Part shown: piece by piece, positions 24,542 through 32,784 of the stretch | Numbering within the stretch: the first letter of the stretch is position 1 | Layout of the letters: each line of letters begins with the position of its first letter | Assembly: GCF_016405965.1 (NCBI RefSeq) | Contig: NZ_JAEFCD010000018.1 | Coordinates: 1 to 64,000, forward strand | Origin: Alteromonas sp. IB21 | GTDB lineage: Bacteria; Pseudomonadota; Gammaproteobacteria; Enterobacterales; Alteromonadaceae | DNA: 64,000 nt | Direction of reading: 5' to 3' | Notes under the pieces: model-generated | The model's input: the letters and a program-made list of their open reading frames with translations, nothing else | What the model was told of the DNA's origin: nothing | Database searches by the model: none | Translations under genes and position numbers: made by a program

Positions 24542-25516
24542 TTACCTTACGTTCGCCATTCCTGTTTTCGTCACATCAAATTCTTCACCGTAATGCATCG
24601 GCATCGCTGAACTTGTCCATCCACCCGCCTTTTGAATCTGATCTAATGAGATACCACGCTCAAACATGGTCACTACACCACCCACACGCGTGCTATGACA
24701 ACTCGGTTTGAATTCTAAATTAAGTAAGGACGCTAAGTTCTTATATCTGGCCAACAGTGCATGGTATTGCATCGCGGTATCTTGCACCGTTTGCTTTGGG
24801 GAAAGTTTTCTTAATAAAGGGCCATCAGCAATGCCCGTTCTCGTGAGCCATGTATCGATAAGTTCGATAGTCGTGTTTGAAATGTAGCCATATTGACCTT
24901 TACCTGATTTATCGGTCTTAGAGCGCGGGGCAAATATGCGCTGCTTGGCAAAATCGATGTGATGCAATTCAATGGCTAATAAATTCGATGCCCGGAATAT
25001 CGTGTCTATTGCCGTGTTAAAAATGACAGCATCACGTAACCCAATCAACGAATCCGTATCGAGTTGTGCATTGATGGCGTCAATATTTTCAAGACGCATG
25101 GGCGCGGCTTGAGACTGACGGCTGGGCTTTTGGTTTATCTTATGGTTTGTGTATTCGGCAAAGAGTTTTGACTGTTTCCAAGGGTCGGGCAATTCGCTTA
25201 CACCAATGAAATAGCGCACTGAAGCAATTTTACGGCGTATGGTGTGATGCTTCAATTTGGTCGACATCAAGTGATCGAGATAGGCACGACACGTTGCTTT
25301 AGTCACATTAACATCGCTGGCCATAGCCGGGAGTGCGTTATCTTTGCAAAACGCCAAGTACTGATTGAAGTCGCACTGATAGGCCCGTTTCGTATTTTCC
25401 GATTTAAGCTCCCATACGTCATCTTTTAATTCACGTAAATTATTGATGACGCGTTCGCGATCTGCTCCTGCGATCGCCATCGGTACATTATCGACATGAA
25501 TTAACATGGAGGACAT
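24542..25516 (-). CDS. Tyrosine recombinase (phage-integrase family)
   Basis: The 324-aa protein has an N-terminal SAM-like core-binding domain (about 35-125: SENTKRAYQCDFNQYLAFCK) and a catalytic domain with Arg in IFRASNLLAIE, His-x-x-Arg in SCHSTRVGG, the Trp in GGWTSSAM and the nucleophile Tyr in MPMHYGEEF. It resembles integrases of small mobile islands and XerC-like proteins. It starts at ATG 25516 (MSSMLIHVDN). A decayed copy lies at 22352-22994. It is divergent from the MatP-like gene, with operators of that gene in between. Confidence 0.85.
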   Translation of the reverse strand: MSSMLIHVDNVPMAIAGADRERVINNLRELKDDVWELKSENTKRAYQCDFNQYLAFCKDNALPAMASDVNVTKATCRAYLDHLMSTKLKHHTIRRKIASVRYFIGVSELPDPWKQSKLFAEYTNHKINQKPSRQSQAAPMRLENIDAINAQLDTDSLIGLRDAVIFNTAIDTIFRASNLLAIELHHIDFAKQRIFAPRSKTDKSGKGQYGYISNTTIELIDTWLTRTGIADGPLLRKLSPKQTVQDTAMQYHALLARYKNLASLLNLEFKPSCHSTRVGGVVTMFERGISLDQIQKAGGWTSSAMPMHYGEEFDVTKTGMANVR

Positions 25517-25601
25517 AAATTCGCTCTTATTTATTATTTAAGATAATTTGCATTATATTGAATAATAGAGCAGGGGAGTAAGGTGATCAAGGCTTTTAAA
25601 T

Positions 25602-25790
25602 AAAACGTTATATGTAACGCTTTATTTTAAGATACGGGGCAGGGCAGCTATAGGCCAAATGGAAAGCGTTACATATAACACTTTTAGATTTTTATAGAGG
25701 TATTTAGAGTGAGGACAACAATCACATTGTTTTCGCTCACATCTGGCACCAAAGGACGAGAACTATAAAAGCGTTACAAATAACGTTTTT
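25602..25790. promoter_or_regulatory. Three copies of a GCGTTACATATAACGC-type palindrome
   Basis: Copies at 25602-25624, 25662-25687 and 25767-25790 share AAGCGTTACATATAACGYTTT; the first is in reverse orientation and the last has AAA in the centre. Each is a near-perfect inverted repeat of 16-18 bp. They fill the region between the integrase and the MatP-like gene, and the last is about 55 bp before that gene. A dimeric ribbon-helix-helix protein would fit such sites, so autoregulation by the MatP-like protein is likely. Confidence 0.65.
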
Positions 25791-25844
25791 ATGTTGGCGC
25801 AGATTTACTATATGATGGAACAAATTTGATAGCGAGCAAGTACC

Positions 25845-26717
25845 ATGACAGAAGACAGTCTTTGGCAGACATTCTTGGACGAACAATTAGCGTCCTTTTT
25901 AAGTTCATTACCTGATAAGGATATCCAAATCCCCTTTAGTATAGAAGCAAAAATGCTCGAGTGGGGTGGACTGGGTAAAACCCGATGTTTCATCGCGATG
26001 CGTAAATATATAAGACCAGCCAAAGTCACTGCCTTCGAGAAAACCTTTGAGGAATTCAAAGCGCAATCCCGCGCTAGCCTTTGGACGTCATACCTCCACA
26101 AACACCTCGTTAAGTTTCTTAAATCCGTGCCAGAGTCAGAGTATCTGCAGGATAAAGAAACGCTTTTGGCCACCGACACCAACATACTTAATTCATGGCT
26201 ATCACTTGAGCCTAGACCGCTATATAAGGCGATGAGGCCGTGGCTATCACAACCGGTCATTAAGCAATTTCAAAACCGCTATCGTGCGTTCAAACACCGA
26301 GGTCTTAAAAATATCGAGACGATTGAGGTGTCGCCAAAGACTAAGCAATTAATTGACAGAGTTAAGAGAAAAACATACGCCGAAAACTATGATGAAGTTT
26401 TCGAGATGTTATTCTCTAAGGATTACGCCGTCACGACGGATGAAGACGTTGCCGCTGCCAAACAGCGCATCTCAGACGAGCTCCCACCGTCAACAAACCT
26501 TTTTTTAGAACACTTTCTATTACGGCTTAATCCTAACGACAGAAACAGAGTAAAGATGCTGATAGAACTCTCTTACAATGCAGGATGGGACGACGCCAAG
26601 AAAAGCAAAAAGCGGAAGGGCGATCCGAAGATGGAAGCCCTCGTTGATTTCGAACTTTTCAATACCGCGGCCAGGTTCGTCAATACTCATAACCTTGACA
26701 ATGATACCGAAGCGTAA
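25845..26717 (+). CDS. MatP-like DNA-binding protein with duplicated N-terminal unit
   Basis: MatP binds matS sites and organises the chromosome terminus; it has an N-terminal helical bundle and a ribbon-helix-helix. Here residues about 105-193 (NILNSWLSLEPRPLYKAMRP, RYRAFKHRGLKNIETIEVSP, KQLIDRVKRKTYAENYDEVF) follow the MatP order '[20 protein letters not shown]...[20 protein letters not shown]...LSETIVQLIED'. Residues 5-74 and 78-151 are an internal duplication (SLWQTFLDEQLASFLSSLP against SLWTSYLHKHLVKFLKSVP). An extra C-terminal helical part follows (about 200-290). Length is 290 aa against 150 for E. coli MatP. A Dam-type gene follows after 43 bp. The family call is inference from remembered sequences. 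Confidence 0.55.
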   Translation: MTEDSLWQTFLDEQLASFLSSLPDKDIQIPFSIEAKMLEWGGLGKTRCFIAMRKYIRPAKVTAFEKTFEEFKAQSRASLWTSYLHKHLVKFLKSVPESEYLQDKETLLATDTNILNSWLSLEPRPLYKAMRPWLSQPVIKQFQNRYRAFKHRGLKNIETIEVSPKTKQLIDRVKRKTYAENYDEVFEMLFSKDYAVTTDEDVAAAKQRISDELPPSTNLFLEHFLLRLNPNDRNRVKMLIELSYNAGWDDAKKSKKRKGDPKMEALVDFELFNTAARFVNTHNLDNDTEA

Positions 26718-26760
26718 AAACTAGCACACTGAATGGTAGAAAAACTCTGATGCAAATACT

Positions 26761-27594
26761 ATGAATCAACGTGCGCCGCTAAAATATCCAGGCTCTAAGC
26801 AGCTAATGATGAAAAGACTGCTGAGACACTTACCCAAGAAAGGTGATGTGCTTATTGACGTATTCACCGGGAGCGCATCGGTACCACTGAATACCGAATA
26901 TAAGGAATATCACCTCAATGATGCCAACACAGACCTAATTTCACTGTATCGGTTCATACAACAGGATGTAAGCACGTTTATCATTGAAAGTAGAAAGCTA
27001 TTTAATACGTCGACCAATAACCCTGAATTCTATTATTCGGTGAGAGAAAAGTTTAACCAATCACAGGACACTACTGAGCGAGCGCTATTGCTCCTATATC
27101 TTAATAGGCATTGTTTTAACGGGTTATTGAGGTACAACTCTAGGGGCATATTCAACACGCCTTTTGGGCGGTATAGCTCCCCATATTATCCAGAAAAGGA
27201 ATTAGAACATTTTGCTGAAAAGCTTGTAGCCGCGACTTTTTATAATATGGAGTTCTCCGACTTTTTCTACGAAATGGAAGATAGGTTTACTGGAAGGGAT
27301 ATGAAGTGTCAGTGCTATGTTGACCCGCCTTACATAAAGCACGACGAACAAACTCAAGTATTTACTCAATACACTGCTAATGGCTTTTCATTAAACCACC
27401 ACCGAGCTCTGAATAAACAATTAACCGACAACCGTGCAATGTATGACAAGGTTCTGGTATCAAATCATGAGGGTAAGAGACTCAAAGAAATTTATAAGGG
27501 AGCTGTAAAAACGGTGAGGTTTAGAGTGCCAAGGACAATATCTTCCAGCGTTACAAAGAGAACTTCTGCACCAGAGGTTCTTCTTTATTATTAG
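26761..27594 (+). CDS. dam: Dam-type DNA adenine methyltransferase
   Basis: This enzyme methylates adenine N6, by family most likely in GATC. Motif I is DVFTGSASVPLN (about 33-44; Dam has PFVGAGSVFLN), KYPGSKQ (8-14) matches the Dam start 'KWAGGKY', and the catalytic motif IV is DPPY (188-191), followed by FTQYTANGFSLNHHRAL like Dam 'FTAYHTNSFTLEQQ'. It has 277 aa, as Dam. It lies 43 bp after the MatP-like gene on the same strand and has no restriction partner, so it is a solitary methylase. The replication region of this element is unusually rich in GATC. Confidence 0.85.
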   Translation: MNQRAPLKYPGSKQLMMKRLLRHLPKKGDVLIDVFTGSASVPLNTEYKEYHLNDANTDLISLYRFIQQDVSTFIIESRKLFNTSTNNPEFYYSVREKFNQSQDTTERALLLLYLNRHCFNGLLRYNSRGIFNTPFGRYSSPYYPEKELEHFAEKLVAATFYNMEFSDFFYEMEDRFTGRDMKCQCYVDPPYIKHDEQTQVFTQYTANGFSLNHHRALNKQLTDNRAMYDKVLVSNHEGKRLKEIYKGAVKTVRFRVPRTISSSVTKRTSAPEVLLYY

Positions 27595-27652
27595 ATTTTG
27601 TGGTGTGTGAATGGCTATAGATACATCTACATTGTAAACAGGTTTGTTAGAT

Positions 27653-28435
27653 ATGGATTTTGCACCAGTCGTAAATCAATTAGCAGAGTTATTATGGCTT
27701 CTGATACCAATCGCTATTGGTACAGAAATTTTAAAATCTCCTTGGTTCAAAGGAAAATTTGGCGAGTTCTTTGTTAATTTTTCTGCAAAGCATATGCTAA
27801 ACCCAAATACATACCATTTAATCAAGAACGTAACCTTGCCAACAGATGATGGTAGTACGCAAATCGACCACATCATCGTTTCGAAGTTCGGTGTATTCGT
27901 AGTTGAAACCAAAAACATGAAGGGATGGATCTTTGGAAACCCCTAACAAAGGATTTGGACACAAAAGCTCTACAAACATTCAAGCAAATTTCAAAATCCA
28001 TTGCATCAGAACTATAAGCATGTACAAACACTTGTATCGCTATTGGGACTTAATGATGATCAAGTGCATTCCGTCATTGTTTTCGTTGGTGATAGTAAGT
28101 TCAAAACAGAATTGCCTGAAAACGTAACCAACGGTTTGAGTTACGTGAAGTACATAAAATCAAAAAAATCGCCAGTTCTCACGTCTATGCAAATTATAAA
28201 AATCAAGGATGAAATAGAGCAAGGGAGGCTTAAACCATCACTCGAAACAAATCGTGAACATATAAACCATGTAAAAAGAATTTCTATTGTTAAAAATAAT
28301 ATTCGTATACCAAAGTGCCCAAAATGCGGCGTACAAATGGCCTTAAGAAAAGCCAAGAAAGGTAGAAACATCGGCCATAATTTTTGGGGCTGCTTAACCT
28401 TTCCGAAGTGTGATGGGATAATAAATGTCAAATGA
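27653..28435 (+). pseudogene. NERD-domain protein with C-terminal zinc ribbon, one in-frame TAA
   Basis: The frame starts MDFAPVVNQLAELLWLLIPI (a membrane segment), continues with the NERD nuclease-related domain (KGKFGEFFVN, GSTQIDHIIVSKFGVFVVET, KNMKGWIFGNP), is stopped by TAA at 27944-27946, and continues in the same frame QRIWTQKLYKHSSKFQNPLH, ending with a topoisomerase-type zinc finger (CPKCGVQMALRK, WGCLTFPKC). Everything is intact apart from that codon, which would be CAA by one transition. Either the gene is newly dead or the fragments are expressed separately. Confidence 0.8.
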
Positions 28436-28567
28436 CAACTAGAAATAGAAAAAGTTTGAGTTTTAAAGGTTCTAGGTGACACTACAGTATTAAAACTCAT
28501 CTAATGACTCGAGTTTGTAGTGGCTCGCGAACATAATCCCTCTGACTTGATTACATCGTACATTTTG

Positions 28568-28683
28568 GACTCACATTAAGTGAGAATATGACCGGTGCCT
28601 GACTCACTTTAATTGACAATGAACTCACGCTAATCGAGAACGGGCTTGCAAACATAATCAGTCGGCTCACTTTATTTAAGAAT
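28568..28683. repeat. Four imperfect 20-bp repeats
   Basis: Copies at 28568-28587, 28601-28620, 28622-28641 and 28664-28683 share the pattern RCTCAC-N-TTAATTGAGAAT. They lie in a 335-bp stretch without a gene (28436-28770), between the broken NERD gene and a truncated methyltransferase copy. They look like transposase-binding repeats of a lost element. Confidence 0.5.
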
Positions 28684-28770
28684 AACGACAGTTCATAAAA
28701 ATGGACGTTAAAAGATACCGTTCGTTAGTTTATGCATATAAAGCAGCCTGCGCCATTACTTATTTAAGCG

Positions 28771-29170
28771 TCAAAACTTAAAGCGTGAAAGCTTAGGTAT
28801 GTATCGGTTAGTGTCAGACTTATATTTTAGAAAATCATCGCCATGCACTTTCTTCAAATAAGGCTCTTCAATTTGTCGAACAATCACTTCAATGCAAATC
28901 CAACATACAAAAGCACATGCCCAAAGCAGCAAATGTGGGAACGTTATACACACCCCTGCCCAAAATAGAAAAATACCAAAGTAAATGGGGTTGCGAGACT
29001 TTGCGTAAATCCCGTGGGTAATAAGTGCAGTCGTTTCTTGCTGGTCAACGCCAATACGCCATGAATCTCCCATTTGAATTTGAGACAACAAAGTTACAGC
29101 AATTCCGCAGGCGCCAATCAAGGAGCCGAGAAGCTGAAATGGAATTGAAGGAACAAATAGTAGCGGTGCT
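28771..29170 (-). pseudogene. Truncated duplicate of the ICMT-family methyltransferase
   Basis: About 400 bp, encoding the C-terminal two thirds (SLIGACGIAVTLLSQIQMGD to NRYIPKLSRF), are nearly identical to 39919-40320, the intact gene. The first 65 or so codons are missing; the similarity ends abruptly near 29170. No promoter like that of the intact copy is present. It marks a past duplication of the metal-resistance segment. Confidence 0.85.
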
Positions 29171-29189
29171 AGCCACTTCTTATCATTTT

Positions 29190-29555
29190 ATTTCGTGAAA
29201 CAAATTTGGTGTCGGTCTCACTTTCGTTATAGATACGACATTGGCTTAACCTCAGTATGTAGAAAAATTCTCTACTTTATTTATGTATCTATTTGCAATA
29301 TGGGCCTTTCCTAAACAAAACTCCGAATTCACGCATAGCAAATGACAATTATTCTCCATGAGAAAAATTCTGTCGAAATCAGACTGCTCGGATCGAATCT
29401 TTAAAAAAATGGATAATCTTTAAAAAGCATTGTATTAGCGTTATCGCAACAAGTTATGCTTTGTGTTCGCGATTGCGCCGAGCAAAAGCTATGTGTTAGC
29501 CAGATGCTAACATGAAATGGAAACGCAGATGGCAGAGTGACTTTAAGAAAACAAG
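29190..29555. other. Intergenic stretch with a distant GATTCGATCC copy
   Basis: No gene is seen. Positions 29387-29402 (CTCGGATCGAATCTTT) are the exact reverse complement of the 16-bp motif upstream of parA at 7535-7550. Confidence 0.5.
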
Positions 29556-29777
29556 ATGATGAAGACGATAACTGAACGAGAATACGCACAATTTCAGCAG
29601 CTAAAGGAAATGTTTATACACAGCACGCCTGAAGCATCTGGTGCATTTTTTATTTGCGGTGCATCAAAAGATACAGACGAATATGGACTGCCCGAAAGTA
29701 TTCTTGTTTGCCCCTCCTATGGTGTGAATATTATCGCTAGTTACAGAAAGGTATCCGTAGGAAGGTCAGGCCAATAA
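29556..29777 (+). CDS. Small hypothetical protein
   Basis: A 73-aa frame reads MMKTITEREYAQFQQLKEMF and SGAFFICGASKDTDEYGLPE, then SILVCPSYGVNIIASYRKVS. The composition is protein-like and no competing frame is present. ATG 29559 is an equal start. The ribosome-binding site is poor. No family is recognised; the length and the alternation of strands suggest a small alpha-beta domain. Confidence 0.4.
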   Translation: MMKTITEREYAQFQQLKEMFIHSTPEASGAFFICGASKDTDEYGLPESILVCPSYGVNIIASYRKVSVGRSGQ

Positions 29778-29843
29778 GCCAATTGAATGCTTTTAAACTG
29801 CAGTATGTGGTCTGTATAGAAATTTTTTGATTTTGGAACGTAT

Positions 29844-30221
29844 ATGTCAACAAAAGACTGGGTATCAAATCATCGCGATGGTACAAGCCTGTATCAAGAA
29901 TGTATTTAAGATTTTGAAAAACATCAGGTAAAACCTAACCCTGCGGTTATCCAATCAGATAACCCGAAGAACTTCTCGATTACAAGAGAAGAAAATGTTG
30001 ATGGAAAGCATATCCTACAACTTACTCTCGAAATTCCTGCCGACCAGTTTGATGAAATTGCATTAGCATGGTGTAAAAAACGAAATCTACATGGTGCTAT
30101 GGGAGGTCCAGTCGGACTGGAGTTTGGATCACCGGGCTCTGGCTATCCTCAAGAGTACAGAGCCAAGTGTTTTTTGTTTATGTCTGTCGATAAGCACGTG
30201 ACCATATTTACAATTCCATAA
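29844..30221 (+). pseudogene. Hypothetical protein gene broken by one TAA
   Basis: The frame starts at ATG 29844 (MSTKDWVSNHRDGTSLYQEC), meets TAA at 29907-29909, and then continues in the same frame for 103 codons: DFEKHQVKPNPAVIQSDNPK, LQLTLEIPADQFDEIALAWC, GGPVGLEFGSPGSGYPQEYR and VDKHVTIFTIP. The coding character continues through the stop. CAA changed to TAA would explain it. The family is not recognised. Confidence 0.55.
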
Positions 30222-30407
30222 CCCTAGGACGGGTTTTCTCCAACAAAGCCAGGTTTTGGCGTGTAGCAAATGAGAATCATTCCCGATGAGTAGAATGTTG
30301 TCGAAAACCCATAAATAGTCCATACAGCAAGAAATACTGTTGATTTATACAGCTTAATCCCAATGTATAGATTGTACGAATTTCGTACACTCAACTTTGG
30401 AGAAAAA

Positions 30408-30689
30408 ATGGCAAATAACCTTTTCATTTCATATGACCTAAATTCACCAGGTCAAGACTATAGCAAAGTAATTGAAGCTATTAAGGGCTTAGGTGGATGG
30501 GCAAAAGTACAAAAATCACTATGGTTTGTAACCTCAGATTATTCGGCTAGTAAAGCGTGTGATTTAGTTTGGGCGAAGATGGATTCTAATGACTCTTTAA
30601 TAGTCATTGACGCGAAAACTAATCAAGCTGCTTGGCAGAATCTAAGTGATGAAGTCAGTAACTATATTCGTAACAATTGGAGCGGATAG
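30408..30689 (+). CDS. Orphan Cas2-like (SinR/VapD-fold) protein
   Basis: MANNLFISYDLNSPGQDYSK, AIKGLGGWAKVQKSLWFVTS and SNDSLIVIDAKTNQAAWQNL have the pattern of small ferredoxin-like Cas2 relatives: an N-terminal strand ending in YDL, a helix, then W/KVQKSLW before the second strand. There is no cas1 and no CRISPR array in this window, so it is a stand-alone Cas2-like protein, possibly toxin-like or a nuclease. ATG 30408 has GGAGA seven bases before it, better than the upstream start at 30363. It is 93 aa and followed by a strong terminator. Confidence 0.65.
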   Translation: MANNLFISYDLNSPGQDYSKVIEAIKGLGGWAKVQKSLWFVTSDYSASKACDLVWAKMDSNDSLIVIDAKTNQAAWQNLSDEVSNYIRNNWSG

Positions 30690-30705
30690 CTAAGCCAAAT
30701 CGACT

Positions 30706-30746
30706 TCCAGGCAAGCCCTTCACGGGCTTGCCTGGAGTCTTGTTTA
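30706..30746 (+). terminator. Strong terminator after the Cas2-like gene
   Basis: TCCAGGCAAGCCC - TTCA - CGGGCTTGCCTGGA is a perfect 13-bp stem, followed by GTCTTGTTT. Confidence 0.8.
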
Positions 30747-30998
30747 GGCTTTTCCTAAACAAAACCCTATGGGCGTGTATGAATGACGATACTTGTTAAG
30801 CTCCTCAAGTAATTTAAGGCAAATTGACATCCTAGGGTTTGAATTCTAGTCAGAATCATTCAAAATATTGTTATTTAAGCTAATCAGGCTTTATTTAATA
30901 AAAACGTCACTTCTACGCATAGTAGCCAATTAGCACTATTTACCTTTGCAAAGTTTTCTGATTCAACGCTTTACTGGCTTGAGATAGACTGTAGTCTA
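30747..30998. other. Intergenic stretch before the antitoxin gene
   Basis: The small palindrome AGACTGTAGTCT (30986-30997) ends directly before the antitoxin start and could be its operator. Nothing else is recognised. Confidence 0.4.
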
Positions 30999-31433
30999 AT
31001 GAATAGATTCGTCAATGAAGACTGTTCAATGACCTTTGCTACTGAATATTATGCGCTGACCGGCAAAAAACTTTCACATTCAATTCTCGAAGAGATCTCT
31101 GTGGGGTTGCCAATAAGCTCAGCTCGTGTGATACAAAATTCGTTGTCATTGACAATGTATGAGACGAGCAAACTGCTCCATTGCCCGATGTCTTCACTTA
31201 AGAGAAAAGATGTCAGATTAAGTACCATAAGCAGTGATAAAGCGCTGTTTCTTATGCGTGTTGTACAATATGGCGAAGATACATTTGAAAACAAATTACA
31301 TCTTCGCAAATGGATTCGTTTGTCAAACATAGGATTAGGAAACAAAACACCTTTAGAAATTATGCATTTTTCGATAGGAATCGAAACGATTTTAGATTCT
31401 TTGGAAAGACAGAAATGCTCATTTGTAGCATAG
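30999..31433 (+). CDS. Xre/MbcA/ParS-type antitoxin (DUF2384), toxin missing
   Basis: The 144-aa protein has an Xre-like HTH (about 41-70: SLTMYETSKLLHCPMSSLKR) and the C-terminal DUF2384 toxin-binding domain with LRKWIRLSNIGLGNKTPLEI and MHFSIGIETILDSLERQ. Such antitoxins pair with RES-domain toxins (NAD-consuming) encoded just downstream. Here only about 60 bp follow before an IS30 element and no RES frame is present, so the toxin has been lost, probably with that insertion. ATG 31029 (MTFATEYY) is an alternative start. Confidence 0.7.
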   Translation: MNRFVNEDCSMTFATEYYALTGKKLSHSILEEISVGLPISSARVIQNSLSLTMYETSKLLHCPMSSLKRKDVRLSTISSDKALFLMRVVQYGEDTFENKLHLRKWIRLSNIGLGNKTPLEIMHFSIGIETILDSLERQKCSFVA

Positions 31434-31496
31434 AGTATTGCCGGCCTGGTCTAATCAAAAAAGCTGGATTCTCTTTAAGGTTAATATCTTGACTAT

Positions 31497-32641
31497 TAGA
31501 CTTACTGCGTAATAATAACGCGAATTCAACTCCGAAGTGCACCACTCGCTCATTAAGCTGCTTTTCTCATTTCTTCGAACACGACAGCCGGTTGTTTGAA
31601 CCCAAGGCACTTTCTTGGTCTTAAGTTGAGTGCTCGCTCTATCTGCTTAAGCTGGTCGTCAGTCACAGTGCGTAAGTCGGTGCCTTTCTTTATGTACTGA
31701 CGCAACAAGCCATTGAAGTTTTCATTCAGGCCGCGCTCCCACGAGGCGTAAGGGTTGGCAAAGTAAATGTCGGTCTTCAATGCCTGAGCTACTTGCTCAT
31801 GGTCGCAGAACTCGCCGCCATTATCTGCCGTGATAGTGTGTACATGACGACGATAACGCCACAGCATTTTTATCATCGCCTCACGAACGTCAACAGCGCT
31901 CTTGGCGTTGACATTGCGCAATAAATACAGCTTACTCTTGCGTTCTACCAAGCTCACAATCGCACCTGTACCTTGCTTACCTAATACCGTATCGACTTCC
32001 CAATCGCCAAAGCGCCGTTTTTTATCAACAATGGCTGGGCGTTTCTCTATCCCAACGCGATTGGGGATTAGCACCCGTCTAGCGTGGCTACCCTTACGGT
32101 ATTTTCGACGCCCACGGCGTAAGTGTTTAAAGAGCTTACCGCCTTGCAGCTTGTCCTGTTGCACGTAGCGATAGACCCATTCGTGACTGACTGCATAGCC
32201 TATACGTTTGCCCACGCCCGCAATTTGCTCAGGACTCCACTTCTGCGCCAAGCAAAACTCGACAAAGGCAATGGTCATCTCACATAGCCGATGTTTCGCT
32301 GCCAAATAGCGCCTTTTCAACGTTTTGGCGTGCGCCACTTCAGGTAAATAATGACTTTCTTTTACTCGGTTTCGCCGTACTTCTCGACTGATTGTACTGT
32401 GACTGACGTTGAGGCGTTTTCCTATCTCTCGATAACTTAAACCCTCGCGCAGATAGGCTTCAATCTGGTATCTTTGTCCTTCGATCAACTGCTTGTAACT
32501 CATGGTGCTTACTTCTATTTGTTTGGCGACTTTAGAATACCACCAACAGGCAGTTGATCGTCTGTCACCGTTTAACCATGAGTGGTGCACTTATTATCTG
32601 AATTTGCGTAACACTTATTACGCATAAATGAGTTCAGTCTA
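31497..32641 (-). mobile_element. IS30-family insertion sequence
   Basis: The element is bounded by related inverted ends: TAGACT (31497) with TGCGTAATAA, ACGC, AATTCA and AAGTGCACCACTC in order on the left, and the reverse complement of the same series on the right up to AGTCTA (32636-32641). The best core is GAAGTGCACCACTC (31534-31547) against GAGTGGTGCACTT (32580-32592). One intact transposase gene fills it. The outer boundaries are my estimate; the minimal element would be 31534-32592. Confidence 0.7.
31553..32503 (-). CDS. IS30-family transposase
   Basis: A 316-aa DDE transposase beginning MSYKQLIEGQRYQIEAYLRE. The N-terminal HTH is GLSYREIGKRLNVSHSTISR, typical for IS30. The DDE residues are in RFGDWEVDTVLG, ITADNGGEFCDH and YASWERGLNENFNGLLRQYI. 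The upstream 29 codons of the longer open frame are not typical, and ATG 32503 matches the family start. No frameshift is seen, so the element may be active. Confidence 0.93.
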   Translation of the reverse strand: MSYKQLIEGQRYQIEAYLREGLSYREIGKRLNVSHSTISREVRRNRVKESHYLPEVAHAKTLKRRYLAAKHRLCEMTIAFVEFCLAQKWSPEQIAGVGKRIGYAVSHEWVYRYVQQDKLQGGKLFKHLRRGRRKYRKGSHARRVLIPNRVGIEKRPAIVDKKRRFGDWEVDTVLGKQGTGAIVSLVERKSKLYLLRNVNAKSAVDVREAMIKMLWRYRRHVHTITADNGGEFCDHEQVAQALKTDIYFANPYASWERGLNENFNGLLRQYIKKGTDLRTVTDDQLKQIERALNLRPRKCLGFKQPAVVFEEMRKAA

Positions 32642-32784
32642 CAACCCTGTTTAGGCTGAACTACCGTTTAGGTCCCTAAATTTTGATGAATATTTGTAAG
32701 CAACTGATTTTATTGTTGGATTCTTACTGACTTTATAAAAATACTCCGTCGAGTAGCGTTAATTCGTGAATAGAATTATATTTA

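Noticed and set aside
27944..27946. Programmed stop-codon readthrough or recoding in the NERD gene
   Set aside because: No structure or conserved context for recoding is seen, and a second neighbouring gene shows the same simple decay.
30408..30998. CRISPR array near the Cas2-like gene
   Set aside because: No regularly spaced repeats are present on either side, and no cas1 or other cas gene exists in the window.
31418..31493. Start of a RES toxin overlapping the antitoxin end (MLICSIEYCRPGL)
   Set aside because: The frame is only 25 codons long and shows no RES residues.
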